This document shows, in pieces, positions 35,174-45,105 of a stretch of DNA of 64,000 nucleotides. The position numbers and the translations under genes were made by a program. The notes below the pieces were generated by a model. It had not been told where the DNA came from. It saw only the letters and a program-made list of their open reading frames with translations, and ran no database searches. The stretch comes from Phycisphaeraceae bacterium (GTDB lineage Bacteria; Planctomycetota; Phycisphaerae; Phycisphaerales; UBA1924): NCBI GenBank assembly GCA_019636535.1, contig JAHBXK010000005.1, positions 1-64,000 of the forward strand, in the 5' to 3' direction. Every line of letters begins with the position of its first letter. Positions within the stretch are counted from its first letter, which is position 1.

Positions 35174-36726
35174 GTCGCGACGCGGGACGCGTTGCGTTGA
35201 TCCAGCGCGGTCACGCCCGCAAGGATGAACGCGAGCGCAGCGGGACCGATCCATCTCCACGCCAACGCGGGGAAAGTCGGGTCCAAGCGATTGCCCAGGC
35301 GGCGATCGCGGTGGCGGGTGTGCCGGTGGTGCCCGGCCGCGTGCGGGTTCCATCCCCACGCCGACCAGATCGCCGCGAACATCAACAGCCCCGGCTCGAG
35401 ATAGCGCTGCCAGGCGTTGGAGTTGGCCGTCTGCGCGAGGATGAACCCCACGAACGCCGCGAGCACGAGCCAACGCCGTGCCCCGCGAACCATCGCCACC
35501 CACGCGACGAGCGCCACGCACCCGATCGGCGCGAGCACAACAAGCAGCGGGCTGGTGCGACCCAAGAGCACCACGCCGCGGACTTCCATCGCCCGCACCA
35601 GGTTCCACAGCCCGCTGGCGCGCGGCTCGTGCTTGTACGTCGTCTCGGGGATCACGGCCATGAGCACCCCGAGCACCACGGCACACAGCACGATCCACCG
35701 GTGCTCGTGCCAGACCCGGCCCAGCGCGCTCAGCAGGAACCCCGCGAAAAAGAACGAGTAGATCGCCAGCAGCGACATCGAGAGCGCTGGGGTGGCCGCG
35801 TTCACGCCCGCGGCGTGCTGGGCCTGGAACGAGGGCGGCACCAGCCCGCCCCAGTGGTTCGCCAGATACGCCAGAATGAGCACGGCGGGCAGGCAAGCCG
35901 AAAGGGCCATCAACGCCGCGAGCAGGCGTCGGAGCACGCCGAACACGAGCGAAGCCGCAGACTCGTCGCGAACGATCAGTTTCGGCCACCCGGCGGGCAA
36001 GAGGTACGCCCCGGTTAGCAGCAGCCCCGCGCCCCACACGTGACTCTGCCGAGTGAAGACGACCAGCGCGAGCGCAGAAGCGGCCCCGGCCCACCAGATC
36101 AGCAGCCGCTGCGGCGTTGTGGCCCACCCATTGACCCGGGCCAGCGCCAGCCCGAGCACCGCCAACATGCCGAGCCAGCCCGCATTGTCGGGCAGCATCC
36201 ACACGCCGCTCGACCAGACATAAATGCTCGCGAGCACGGGCAGACAGACCACCACCGAACGAAGCCCGTCGAGGCGCTCGCCCGCGTGCGCCCCGGCGTG
36301 CAGAGCACGATCGTGCCGTGCAAAGTCGCGCGACTCTCGCAGTTCTCTTCTTGCCAACCACGCAAGCAGCGCCGCCAAGGCCACCGTGAACATCGAACCG
36401 GCGAACTGAAGCGTCGTGCGGCCCGCTTCCGGCCCGATGACGCGGTCGATCGCCGCGAGCGCCAAGTGATACCCCGGCGAGGTGGCCGAGGCGTAATCAT
36501 GCAAGTCGGGCGCGGGCCACTGCGCTGAGAACGCGCGAACCGCCCGTTCGTGGAAGCGTGCCTGATCGTCCGCCGCCCGACCCGCGTATCTCAACAGGAA
36601 GATCCCGGGCCAGACCGCCGCCGCGGCGAGCACCGCCATGACGCACGCAGCCCACGCGCCCGACCGATCCGTCGATCTCGCGACGGTGCTGGTGTGGCCC
36701 GGGCTCGTGCCGACGGTCGGTGGCAT
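35140..36726 (-). CDS. Polytopic membrane protein, GT-C glycosyltransferase-like
   Basis: 528 residues from ATG at 36726 (MPPTVGTSPGHTSTVARSTD). At least ten hydrophobic segments are visible, starting with AWAACVMAVLAAAAVWPGIF. The first large loop has DDQARFHERAVRAFSAQWPA followed by SATSPGYHLALAAIDRVIG, an Asp-containing loop of the kind used by lipid-linked sugar transferases with the GT-C fold. No family is identified. It is divergent from the UbiA-type gene 123 bp away, which would make a lipid-linked sugar, so a shared role in cell-envelope glycan assembly is plausible but inferred. The last 34 bp overlap alr on the opposite strand. Confidence 0.65.
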   Translation of the reverse strand: MPPTVGTSPGHTSTVARSTDRSGAWAACVMAVLAAAAVWPGIFLLRYAGRAADDQARFHERAVRAFSAQWPAPDLHDYASATSPGYHLALAAIDRVIGPEAGRTTLQFAGSMFTVALAALLAWLARRELRESRDFARHDRALHAGAHAGERLDGLRSVVVCLPVLASIYVWSSGVWMLPDNAGWLGMLAVLGLALARVNGWATTPQRLLIWWAGAASALALVVFTRQSHVWGAGLLLTGAYLLPAGWPKLIVRDESAASLVFGVLRRLLAALMALSACLPAVLILAYLANHWGGLVPPSFQAQHAAGVNAATPALSMSLLAIYSFFFAGFLLSALGRVWHEHRWIVLCAVVLGVLMAVIPETTYKHEPRASGLWNLVRAMEVRGVVLLGRTSPLLVVLAPIGCVALVAWVAMVRGARRWLVLAAFVGFILAQTANSNAWQRYLEPGLLMFAAIWSAWGWNPHAAGHHRHTRHRDRRLGNRLDPTFPALAWRWIGPAALAFILAGVTALDQRNASRVATYAERAARTTP

Positions 36727-36849
36727 GCATCGGACGGTACACGGTTTCGGCCCGGTCGGCACGGGCGAAACCCGCAGCCGGAAGCAGGGGGGGTTCAAGA
36801 CCGGGGCGTCATGGACCGATCGACCGCCTGCCGATAAGCCCCAGCGGGG

Positions 36850-37956
36850 ATGGAGCGCCACGACACGATGACGGCACGAACGGACACCACCAGTCCAACG
36901 AATCCCGCGCCGCGCGGCCCGGCCGGCCCGCCGAGAGCGATGGATGTGGTCCGGCTCCTCCGCCCCAAGCAGTGGGCCAAGAGCGTCTTCGTCCTGATCG
37001 GACCAGTCTACGGCCTTGCCTGGGACAAGCCCGGCGTTGTCCTTTCGGTAACCGGCGCGGTCGGGGCCTTCGCGCTCGCTTCGAGCGCCTGCTACATCCT
37101 CAACGACCTGCGCGACGTCGAGGCCGATCGCCGGCACCCGCGCAAGCGAAACCGGCCGATCGCCGCCGGGCGCATCAGTGCTGGTTGGGCGCGCGGGATC
37201 TCCGTGGCGTTGCTGGCGCTCGCCACGTTCTGCGTCGGGCTCGTCTTCGCCGGCACGTCCGCGGCGGAAGCGGGAGACACCGCCGCCAACACGCTCAACT
37301 CCGCGATCGGGCGTGGGGCGGAGTGGACGGGATGGAGCGCGTGGCTCACGGCCGCGTGCGTGACCGCGTACGTGCTGAACGTCCTGCTCTACACCAACCT
37401 CTTCAAACAACGACCGGTGCTTGACGTGCTGAGCCTCGCTGCGGGCTTTGTGCTGCGCGTGCTCGGCGGGTGCGCGGCGGCCATGGTCGAGCCGTCGAGT
37501 TGGCTCCTGAACTGCACGCTGTTCATCGCGATGTTCCTGGCCTTCGGCAAGCGTCTGGGCGAGCGCCGGACCATGGGTGGTGGCGAGGGCGCGGCCACGG
37601 TCAGGGGCGTGCAGTCGAGTTACACCGACGAAACCCTGCGCATGCTCGTCGTCATCACCGCCGTGGCGTCGCTGCTGAGTTACTCCGACTATGTGCAGGG
37701 ACAGGCCGACAAGTACACGATGGGGTTCAACCTGCTCTGGCTAACCCTCGTGCCGGCCACGTACGCGCTGCTCCGCGCGGTGCTCCTACTCGAACGCGGC
37801 GTGTACGACGACCCGACGGAGCTGGCCACGCGCGACCGGGGATTCCAACTGGGCGTCCTCGGCTTCGGCGTCGTGACGGGCGTGCTGCTGCTGCTGCGCG
37901 TGCAGGGGGTGTTCAGCGAGCCGGGCGTGCTCTCCCTCGGCGTCGGCTTGAACTGA
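36850..37956 (+). CDS. UbiA-family decaprenyl-phosphate phosphoribosyltransferase-like enzyme
   Basis: 368 residues from ATG at 36850 (an ATG at 36868 is equally possible). UbiA-type motifs: LRPKQWAKSVFVLIGPVYG, the first Asp-rich motif in NDLRDVEADRRHPRKRNRPI and the second region VLLYTNLFKQRPVLDVLSLA. The N-D-x-x-D-x-E-x-D-R-x-H-P-x-K-R form is characteristic of the branch that transfers a phosphoribosyl group to decaprenyl phosphate, the first step in making decaprenyl-phosphoryl sugars in actinobacteria. At least eight membrane segments follow. No epimerase partner is seen here. Confidence 0.85.
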   Translation: MERHDTMTARTDTTSPTNPAPRGPAGPPRAMDVVRLLRPKQWAKSVFVLIGPVYGLAWDKPGVVLSVTGAVGAFALASSACYILNDLRDVEADRRHPRKRNRPIAAGRISAGWARGISVALLALATFCVGLVFAGTSAAEAGDTAANTLNSAIGRGAEWTGWSAWLTAACVTAYVLNVLLYTNLFKQRPVLDVLSLAAGFVLRVLGGCAAAMVEPSSWLLNCTLFIAMFLAFGKRLGERRTMGGGEGAATVRGVQSSYTDETLRMLVVITAVASLLSYSDYVQGQADKYTMGFNLLWLTLVPATYALLRAVLLLERGVYDDPTELATRDRGFQLGVLGFGVVTGVLLLLRVQGVFSEPGVLSLGVGLN

Positions 37957-38297
37957 ACGGCACAACGAACGAAGCACATAGCCGGACCGATTCGGTGCGA
38001 GATTCCACCGAGCGTGAAACCGCAAGGCGGCCTAGCCTGAACAACCTGTTTACCCACGGTCTCGCCTTGGCGAACCGCGGCATGGAGTCGGGAGTCCAGG
38101 TCGTTTCGGCTGTTTTTGCGCCCGCCGCAGCGCGGTCGCCAGAGCGTGCGAAACATGGGCATTCGTGCAGCCCGGCACTCCGGGCGGTCGAAATCTCCGG
38201 GCCGCCGACGACACGGCGTGGTCCCGGGTCGGTCAGACGCGACGGGAATCGCCGTCATAACAAGTCATAAAGACTTATTCAGAATGGAGTTGCGATC
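37957..38297. other. Intergenic region upstream of the metalloprotease, 341 bp
   Basis: No gene is seen. Close to the metalloprotease start there is an AT-rich stretch with CATAACAAGTCATAAAGACTT at 38255-38276, containing the inverted repeat AAGTC-ataaa-GACTT (38262-38276) only about 20 bp before the ATG and ahead of the GGAG ribosome-binding site. It could be an operator or a small 5' leader hairpin. Confidence 0.6.
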
Positions 38298-41200
38298 ATG
38301 GTAGCGTGGAAACGAGGTCGGACGGGACTGGCGGCGGCCGCTGCGATTGCGGCACTTGGGTTCTTCGCCGCCACACACACCACCGGGCGCGCGGTGGCCC
38401 AACCCGAGGCCCCGGGCGCTGCGGCCCGGCCCGACGCAAAGAAGCCCGACTTCCCGCCCTTCGCGGAAGTGAGCAAGGACTTCAAGCAGGTCAGCAGCAC
38501 AGAGGGCAGCACGCTCTACGGCGTGTGGACGCGCGAGAAGGACGGGCAAATGCTGCTCGAACTGCCTCGCGGCTACGAGAACCAGCGCCACTTCATCGCC
38601 CTCACCGTCGCCGGCGGAGAGACCTACGCCGGCCTGCAGGTCGGCGACCTCTACGTCTATTGGAAGCGGTTCGACAAGCGCATGGCGCTCATGCAGCCGA
38701 ACGTCGAGGTCCGATCCACCGGCGACGCCGAAAGCAAGAGCAGCGTGCAGCGGATCTTCACAGACCGCGTGATCCTCGACGTGCCGATCGTCTCCATGGG
38801 GCCGAGCGGCCAGCCCGTGATCGACGGCGACGAGCTGCTCGTCGGCAACGCCAACCGCTTCTTCGGACGCCAGGCCGCCGGCGCCAACACGCGCCTGGCG
38901 ATGATCGCCGACGCCAAGGCCTTCCCCGAGAACGTCGAACTGAGTTTCAAAATGCCGGTCGCCGGCGGTCAGTTGCGCACGTTCCACTACTCGCTCTCCC
39001 GCATCCCCGAGAACACCGGGTACAAGCCGCGTGAGGCCGACGCACGCGTCGGCTACTTCACGACCGGGTACAGCGACCTGGGCGTCTTCAAGCCCGATCA
39101 GGTCTTCAAGCGGTACATCAACCGCTGGCACCTCGAGAAGGCGGACCCGAAACTCAAGATGAGCCCGCCGAAGCAGCCCATCGTCTTCTACATCGAGCAC
39201 ACTGTCCCCGTGCGCTACCGCCGCTACGTCCGCGACGGCGTGCTGAAGTGGAACAAGGCGTTCGAGAAGGTCGGGTTCGTCAACGCCATCGAGGTCTATC
39301 AGCAGGACAAGGCCTCGGGCGCGCACATGGACAAGGACCCCGAGGACGTCCGGTACAACTTCATCCGCTGGCTCAGCAACAACCAGGGCACCGCGATCGG
39401 ACCGTCGCGCGTCGACCCGCGCACCGGGCAGATCCTCGACGCCGACGTCATCCTCACCGACGGCTTCATCCGCGGCTACTGGCAGAGTTTCAACGACGTG
39501 CTGCCCGAGGTGATGACCGAGGGCTTCGGGCCCGACACCCTCGCGTGGCTCGAGTCCAACCCGCAGTGGGATCCGCGCATCCGCATGGCCGCTCCGTCGC
39601 AGCGAGACTTCCTGCTCGCCCAGCGCGCCCGCCGGGGCGTCACGCGCTTCGGCGGCCACCCCGCCGGCGCTGAGCCCGACATGCTCATGGGCTCGGCCGA
39701 GTTCGACGGCCTGATGGGACGGACGAGCCAGGTCAACGGCCTGTGCATGGCGGCGCGCGGCGTCGCCATGAACATGACGCTCATGCGGGCCCACCTCGAA
39801 ATGGCCGGCCTGCTCGAAGAAATGGACGACGAGCCCGAGTCGAACGGCGACAAGACCGACGACAAGGGTGAGAAGAAGGACGAAGAGAAGAAGGACAAGC
39901 CCAAGCGCGACCCCGGCGACATGCTCGACGGCATCCCCGAGTGGTTCGTCGGCCCTCTGCTCTCCGATCTGGTCGCGCACGAGGTCGGCCACACGATCGG
40001 CCTGCGTCACAACTTCAAGGGCTCAACGCTCTTCACGGTTTCCGAAATCAATTCCGAGGCCGTCAAGGGAAAGAAGACCTGGTCCAACTCCGTGATGGAG
40101 TACGCACCGCTCAACGTGCGAATGGAGAGCGGCGACCGCCAGGGCGACTTCGGCCCGATCGACATCGGCCCGTACGACATGTGGGCGATCGAATACGGCT
40201 ACACCACCGACGACCCCAAGAAGGTGCTCGCCCGCGTCGCCGAGCCCGAACTCGCCTACGCCACCGACGAGGACACGTGGGGGCCGGACCCCTACGCCCG
40301 CCGCTGGGACCTCGGTTCGGACCCGATCGAGCACGCCAAGGAGCAGATGCGACTCGCCCGCTTCCACCGGGATCGGCTGATCGAGAAGTTCGTCAAGGAC
40401 GGTGAGAGTTGGTCCCGCGCCCGCCGCGGCTACCAGATCTCGCTCTGGCAGCAGACCTCGGCGCTGAGCACGATGGCGAACTTCGTCGGCGGCGCACGCG
40501 TCAACCGCGACAAGAAGGGCGACCCCAACGGCCGTCCGCCGATCGAGGTCATCCCCGCGGGCACGCAGCGCGCGGCCCTCCAGTTCATCCTCGACAACGG
40601 CTTCCGCGATGAGGCGTTCGGCCTTACCCCGCAACTGCTGCAGTACATGACCGTCGACAAGTGGTGGGACGAGGGCGGCTTCCGCGATATCTTCGAGGAC
40701 CCCACCTGGCCCGTGCACGACCGGATCCTGGGCATCCAGGCATCGCTGCTCACGGCGATCATGAACCCCACAACGCTCAAGCGCGTCTTCGACAACGAGT
40801 TCCGCGTCGCGTCGGAGCAGGAGATGTTCACGCTGGCGGAACTCATGAACACCGTCAGCGCTTCGGTCTGGAGCGAGATCGACTCGCGCCCGAGCAAGAA
40901 CTTCACCAACCGCCAGCCGATGGTCTCCAGCCTCCGCCGCAACCTGCAGCGCGAGCACCTCGAGCGACTGATCGACCTTACGAGCCCCGGCTCGCTCTCG
41001 GGCGCGGCGGCGAGGCCCATCAGCAACCTCGCGCTCGCCAAACTCCGCGAGATCAAGGGCAAGATCAAGCCCATCATCGACAACGACCTCAAGCGGCTCG
41101 ACGACTACACCGCCGGCCACCTTCAGGAGACGGCCCTGCGCATCGACAAGGTGCTCGACGCTCAATACATCTACAACACCGACAAGATCGGCGGCGGCGG

Positions 41201-41348
41201 CATCCCCCTGTGGATGCTCTTCGGCCAGCCGCAGCAACCCGCTCAGCCGACCGGCCCCTCCGATTCGAGCGTCTTCCGCGAGCCGATGGCCCCCCCCGCC
41301 CCGACGCCGCCGCCCGGCAGCGGCTCGATGCCCGACCCCGATCGCTGA
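38298..41348 (+). CDS. Large secreted zinc metalloprotease (DUF5117/DUF4953 type)
   Basis: 1016 residues from ATG at 38298 with GGAG 9 nt upstream. A Sec signal peptide (LAAAAAIAALGFFAATHTTG to RAVAQ) precedes the DUF5117-like region and the catalytic region. The zincin motif HEVGHTIGLRH (His561, Glu562, His565, His571) is intact and is followed by NFKGS, the metzincin-like extension. Conserved flanks VPVRYRRYVRDGVLKWNKAF and YGYTTDDPKKVLARVAEPEL fit this family. A Lys/Asp/Glu-rich linker (about 515-545) and a Pro-rich tail (last 40 residues) are present. It probably cleaves extracytoplasmic proteins. A strong terminator follows. Confidence 0.88.
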   Translation: MVAWKRGRTGLAAAAAIAALGFFAATHTTGRAVAQPEAPGAAARPDAKKPDFPPFAEVSKDFKQVSSTEGSTLYGVWTREKDGQMLLELPRGYENQRHFIALTVAGGETYAGLQVGDLYVYWKRFDKRMALMQPNVEVRSTGDAESKSSVQRIFTDRVILDVPIVSMGPSGQPVIDGDELLVGNANRFFGRQAAGANTRLAMIADAKAFPENVELSFKMPVAGGQLRTFHYSLSRIPENTGYKPREADARVGYFTTGYSDLGVFKPDQVFKRYINRWHLEKADPKLKMSPPKQPIVFYIEHTVPVRYRRYVRDGVLKWNKAFEKVGFVNAIEVYQQDKASGAHMDKDPEDVRYNFIRWLSNNQGTAIGPSRVDPRTGQILDADVILTDGFIRGYWQSFNDVLPEVMTEGFGPDTLAWLESNPQWDPRIRMAAPSQRDFLLAQRARRGVTRFGGHPAGAEPDMLMGSAEFDGLMGRTSQVNGLCMAARGVAMNMTLMRAHLEMAGLLEEMDDEPESNGDKTDDKGEKKDEEKKDKPKRDPGDMLDGIPEWFVGPLLSDLVAHEVGHTIGLRHNFKGSTLFTVSEINSEAVKGKKTWSNSVMEYAPLNVRMESGDRQGDFGPIDIGPYDMWAIEYGYTTDDPKKVLARVAEPELAYATDEDTWGPDPYARRWDLGSDPIEHAKEQMRLARFHRDRLIEKFVKDGESWSRARRGYQISLWQQTSALSTMANFVGGARVNRDKKGDPNGRPPIEVIPAGTQRAALQFILDNGFRDEAFGLTPQLLQYMTVDKWWDEGGFRDIFEDPTWPVHDRILGIQASLLTAIMNPTTLKRVFDNEFRVASEQEMFTLAELMNTVSASVWSEIDSRPSKNFTNRQPMVSSLRRNLQREHLERLIDLTSPGSLSGAAARPISNLALAKLREIKGKIKPIIDNDLKRLDDYTAGHLQETALRIDKVLDAQYIYNTDKIGGGGIPLWMLFGQPQQPAQPTGPSDSSVFREPMAPPAPTPPPGSGSMPDPDR

Positions 41349-41381
41349 GCAACTCGGCGCACCCTGCAACAGCAACACCAG

Positions 41382-41414
41382 CCCCCGCCGTACCAACTTA
41401 CGGCGGGGGTTTTT
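41382..41414 (+). terminator. Rho-independent terminator of the metalloprotease gene
   Basis: CCCCCGCCGTA at 41382-41392 pairs with TACGGCGGGGG at 41399-41409 over a 6-nt loop, followed by five T. It lies between two convergent genes. Confidence 0.92.
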
Positions 41415-41435
41415 ATCCATAACCTTCGCGATTCC

Positions 41436-42719
41436 TCACCGCGTGTGGTAGTCGCCCTCGACCACAAACCGCCCGATCGTCAACTCCTCCAGCCCCATCG
41501 GGCCGTAGGCGTGCAGCCGCGACGTGCTGATCCCGATCTCCGCGCCAAGACCCAATTGAAAGCCGTCGTTGAACCGCGTTGAGGCGTTCACGGCCACGCA
41601 CGACGAGGGAACGCCCTCCACAAACGCACGGATCGCCGCCGGATCGTGCGCCAGAATCGCCTCGGTGTGGTTCGATCCGTACCGCGCCACGTGCTCCACC
41701 GCGCTCCCCGGCCCGGTCACACCCTCCACGATGCGCACCGCCACAACCGTGTCGAGGAACTCGTGCCCATAGTCGCCCTCCTCCGCGAGACGAAGCCCAA
41801 GGTCGCCGTCGTCCGACCACGCCAGCCGCATCGACTCCGCATCGGCCCGCACCTCGACGCCCGCCCGCCTCATCGCCGCGATCAAGCGAGGCACAAACTT
41901 CGCCGCGATCGCCCGATCCACCAGCACGCACTCGGCGGCGTTGCAAGTCGCCGGCGCGCTGGTCTTGGCCGTCACGCAGACCTTGATCGCTCGATCGAGA
42001 TCGGCCGACTCGTGAACGTAGACGTGGCAAACACCCTTGAAGTGCTGGATCGTCGGAATGCGTGATCGCTCCACAACCGCGCGGATGAGTTCCTCCCCGC
42101 CGCGAGGGATCACCAGGTCGATCAGATCCGAAAGCGTCAGCATCTCCCAGACCTCCTCCCGCGAGATCGGCGTCAGGTCCGTCATCGCGCCCGCGAGCCC
42201 CTCCCCGGCAAGCCCGGACCGCTCCAGCGCCTCCCGCGCCAGCGATGCCATCGCCGCGTTCGATTGCTGCGCTTCGCGCCCGCCCTTGAGCAGCACGGCG
42301 TTGCCGCTCTTGAAGCACAGCGCGAACGCGTCGAGCGTCACGCCGGGGCGCGACTCATAGATCATCGCGATCACGCCCAGCGGAATCCGCACACGCCGCA
42401 CCCGCAGCCCGCTCGCAACTTGGCGGTCATCCGTCACCCGCCCCACCGGGTCGGGCAGCATCGCGACCTGCTCGATCCCCGCCGCCAGTTGTTCAATCCC
42501 GCGACCATCCAGCGTCAGCCGCCGCAACTTCGCCGGCGCAAGGCCCGCGGCCGTCGCGGCTTCCACGTCCAGGGCGTTGGCCCGCAGCACCTCGGCCGAC
42601 CGAGCACGCAGCAAACCCGCGAGGTCGCGAAGGAGCGCGTCCTTGCGCGCCGTTGGCAAAGACTGCAACGCGCGCGACGCCGCCCGCGCCCGCTCGGCCG
42701 CTGCTCGCACCCCGCTCAC
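41436..42719 (-). CDS. proA: Gamma-glutamyl phosphate reductase
   Basis: 427 residues from a GTG at 42719 that overlaps the proB stop as GTGA. Motifs: IPLGVIAMIYESRPGVTLDA, CFKSGNAVLLKGGREA, PRGGEELIRAVVERSRIP, the catalytic-cysteine region SAPATCNAAECVLVD, and GLGAEIGISTSRLHAYGPMG. It reduces gamma-glutamyl phosphate to the semialdehyde, the second step of proline synthesis. Normal length and no defects are seen. Confidence 0.96.
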   Translation of the reverse strand: MSGVRAAAERARAASRALQSLPTARKDALLRDLAGLLRARSAEVLRANALDVEAATAAGLAPAKLRRLTLDGRGIEQLAAGIEQVAMLPDPVGRVTDDRQVASGLRVRRVRIPLGVIAMIYESRPGVTLDAFALCFKSGNAVLLKGGREAQQSNAAMASLAREALERSGLAGEGLAGAMTDLTPISREEVWEMLTLSDLIDLVIPRGGEELIRAVVERSRIPTIQHFKGVCHVYVHESADLDRAIKVCVTAKTSAPATCNAAECVLVDRAIAAKFVPRLIAAMRRAGVEVRADAESMRLAWSDDGDLGLRLAEEGDYGHEFLDTVVAVRIVEGVTGPGSAVEHVARYGSNHTEAILAHDPAAIRAFVEGVPSSCVAVNASTRFNDGFQLGLGAEIGISTSRLHAYGPMGLEELTIGRFVVEGDYHTR

Positions 42720-43915
42720 GCCGCACCCCCGGCCTTCGCGGCACGCACACCATCATCGCCCGCGCGCCCATTGTTCAGCAGCACCAGATCGTCTCGGTGA
42801 ATCACCTCGTCACGATAGACGTAGCCCAGCACGCCGCCGATCTGCCCTGCCTTCTTCCCCGCGATCGCACGAATCTCGTCCGCGCTGTACGCCACACGCC
42901 CGCGCGCGAAGGGTTCGCACGACGGTGACACCTGCACGCGAAGGTCCACCACACTGCCCTCCGCGAAGTCGCCGTCGACGCCCGTGATCCCCGAGGGCAG
43001 CAGGCTCGCGCCACGCTGCTCGATCGCCCGCGCGGCCCCCTCGTCCACGCTGATCGATCCGCGCGATCTCGCGGCGAACCCGATCCACCGCTTGCGCGCC
43101 TCCACGCGCCGCACGCGAACCGGGAACGACGTGCCGATCGACTCGCCCGAAAGCAGCCGAGTCACAACGCGCACCTCTCGTCCCGGCGCCACCACCGTCG
43201 GCACGCCCGCCGCCGCCGCGGTCTCCACCGCGTCCAGTTTCGTGGCCATGCCCCCCGTCCCCACCGCCGATCGCTCGCCCGTCACGTGCCGCCGCGCCTC
43301 GGCCACGTGCTCAACCACTGGTATCACCCGCCGCGGATCGCCTCCATCCGCCAGCCCCCCCGCAGAACTGAGCATGATCAACCGGTCCGCCCCAACCAGC
43401 CCCGACACCAGCGCCGACAGCCGGTCGTTGTCGCCCAGTTTGATCTCGTCGAATGAGACCGAATCGTTCTCGTTCACGATCGGCACCACGCCCCGCTCGA
43501 GCAGCGCCTGCAGCGTGCCGCGTGCGTTCAGATGGCGTCGTCGGTGGTCGAGGTCGTCTCCCGTCAGCAGCACCTGCGCAACGTTCAAACCGTGCGCACC
43601 AAACGCGTCCGCCCACGCCCGCATCAGCCGCGATTGACCCACCGCCGCCGCCGCCTGCTTCAGCACGATCTGCGCGGGCGGCGCCTTCAGCCCGAGCGCC
43701 ATGAACCCCGACGCGATCGCCCCCGACGACACCAGGACAATCCGCAGCGCCCGCACCCCCGGCACGCCCGCAATGCCCGAAGCACCCGCCGACCGCACCG
43801 CCTCCGCCAGATCGTCCGCGATCCGCCGAACCGCTTCCTCCTCCAGCGTCCCCGTCGGCGCAAGCACCGCCGAGCCGACCTTCACGACCACGAGATGAAT
43901 GGACTTGGGACGCAT
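42716..43915 (-). CDS. proB: Glutamate 5-kinase
   Basis: 399 residues. The amino acid kinase domain (VVVKVGSAVLAPTGTLEEEA, VSSGAIASGFMALGL, LLTGDDLDHRRRHLNARGTL, PIVNENDSVSFDEIKLGDND, GTGGMATKLDAVETAAAAGV) is followed by a C-terminal PUA domain (SISVDEGAARAIEQRGASLL). It phosphorylates glutamate, the first step of proline synthesis, and is normally inhibited by proline through the kinase domain. The proB-proA order is standard; the two are coupled by a 4-base overlap. The proC gene is not in the window. Confidence 0.96.
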   Translation of the reverse strand: MRPKSIHLVVVKVGSAVLAPTGTLEEEAVRRIADDLAEAVRSAGASGIAGVPGVRALRIVLVSSGAIASGFMALGLKAPPAQIVLKQAAAAVGQSRLMRAWADAFGAHGLNVAQVLLTGDDLDHRRRHLNARGTLQALLERGVVPIVNENDSVSFDEIKLGDNDRLSALVSGLVGADRLIMLSSAGGLADGGDPRRVIPVVEHVAEARRHVTGERSAVGTGGMATKLDAVETAAAAGVPTVVAPGREVRVVTRLLSGESIGTSFPVRVRRVEARKRWIGFAARSRGSISVDEGAARAIEQRGASLLPSGITGVDGDFAEGSVVDLRVQVSPSCEPFARGRVAYSADEIRAIAGKKAGQIGGVLGYVYRDEVIHRDDLVLLNNGRAGDDGVRAAKAGGAA

Positions 43916-43983
43916 GGAGAGTCACGCCGATTCGATGATTCAATTGACAAGCGTCGATGCGATCGAACGCCGCGCATCCCCCA

Positions 43984-45105
43984 TCAGATCCCCGCACCGT
44001 CCGCGAGCCACCCCACGTCCACCCCGGGCTTGCCCGCGCCCTGAGCGCCGGACTTCGCGGCCCTGTCCGCGCCGGCCGGCCCGCCCGCGGCGGGCATCGG
44101 CCGCAGCGTCAGGTCGGGCCGAACCTGCTGCACCACGTGCCCCGCCGGCACGCTCGACGTCACGAACACCCCGCCGGCGATCACGCACCCGTCGCCGATC
44201 ACCGTGTCCCCGCCGAGGATCACCGCCCCCGCGTAGATCGTCACGTCGTTCCCGATCGTCGGGTGCCGCTTGGCCCGCCTGATCACCCGCCCGTCCTTGT
44301 CACGAGGAAAACTCCTCGCGCCCAGCGTCACACCCTGGTACACCTTCACGCGATCGCCGATCACCGTCGTCTCGCCGATCACCACCCCCGAGCCGTGATC
44401 CACGAAAAACCGCCGACCGATCGCCGCGCCCGGATGAATGTCGATCCCCGTCCGCGAGTGCGCTTGCTCGCTGATGATCCGCGGCAGCACCGGCACGCCC
44501 AACGCGTACAGCTCATGCCCGATGCGCTGCGCAAACACCGCCTCCAGCCCCGGGTAGCACAGGATGATCTCGTCGGTGTGCTCCGCCGCCGGGTCGCCCT
44601 CATAGGCCGCCAGCACGTCCTCGCTCAGCATCTCGCGCACCGCCGCAAGCCGGACCATGAAGGTGCGCGTCACGCGCTCCGCCCAGTCAGGTCCCCGCTC
44701 CGATCGCGCTGCGCTCCCGCCCTCCTCACGCCCGTACCCGCGCACCGCCTCCACCAAACGCACCAGGTGTGCAGACACGCGCGCGCACAACACGCCCACG
44801 TGATCGCGCAAGGCCGCGCCGACCGGCAGCCCCTCGGGATCGAAGTACCCGGGGAACATCAGCCGGCGCAACAGGTCCATCATCTCGCGCACCCGACCGA
44901 GATCGGATTCGACCAGCCCGCCGCCCTCACCGCCACCCCCGCGCACCGGCCCCTCCGCCCTCAATCGTCCCGCAACCGCCCCGCGCCGAGAGAGCGGCTC
45001 GCGCTCGATCGAACCCGCCAGCGCAGCAACGGCCGAACGAAGTTCCTCACCTCCAACGCCGCCCCCGAGATCGCCCGCGTTGTGCGTGTCCCGCCGATCA
45101 CCCAT
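43984..45105 (-). CDS. cysE: Serine O-acetyltransferase, EpsC type
   Basis: 373 residues from ATG at 45105 (MGDRRDTHNAGDLGGGVGGE). The left-handed beta-helix is signalled by hexapeptide repeats with IDIHPGAAIGRRFFVDHG, GVVIGETTVIGDRVKVYQG and TIGNDVTIYAGAVILGGD. Before it lies the helical region CYPGLEAVFAQRIGHELYAL, typical of the long EpsC/SAT group that also has an N-terminal helical domain. The enzyme makes O-acetylserine for cysteine synthesis. No cysK gene is adjacent. It is divergent from atpG, with 223 bp of AT-richer sequence between them. Confidence 0.92.
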   Translation of the reverse strand: MGDRRDTHNAGDLGGGVGGEELRSAVAALAGSIEREPLSRRGAVAGRLRAEGPVRGGGGEGGGLVESDLGRVREMMDLLRRLMFPGYFDPEGLPVGAALRDHVGVLCARVSAHLVRLVEAVRGYGREEGGSAARSERGPDWAERVTRTFMVRLAAVREMLSEDVLAAYEGDPAAEHTDEIILCYPGLEAVFAQRIGHELYALGVPVLPRIISEQAHSRTGIDIHPGAAIGRRFFVDHGSGVVIGETTVIGDRVKVYQGVTLGARSFPRDKDGRVIRRAKRHPTIGNDVTIYAGAVILGGDTVIGDGCVIAGGVFVTSSVPAGHVVQQVRPDLTLRPMPAAGGPAGADRAAKSGAQGAGKPGVDVGWLADGAGI

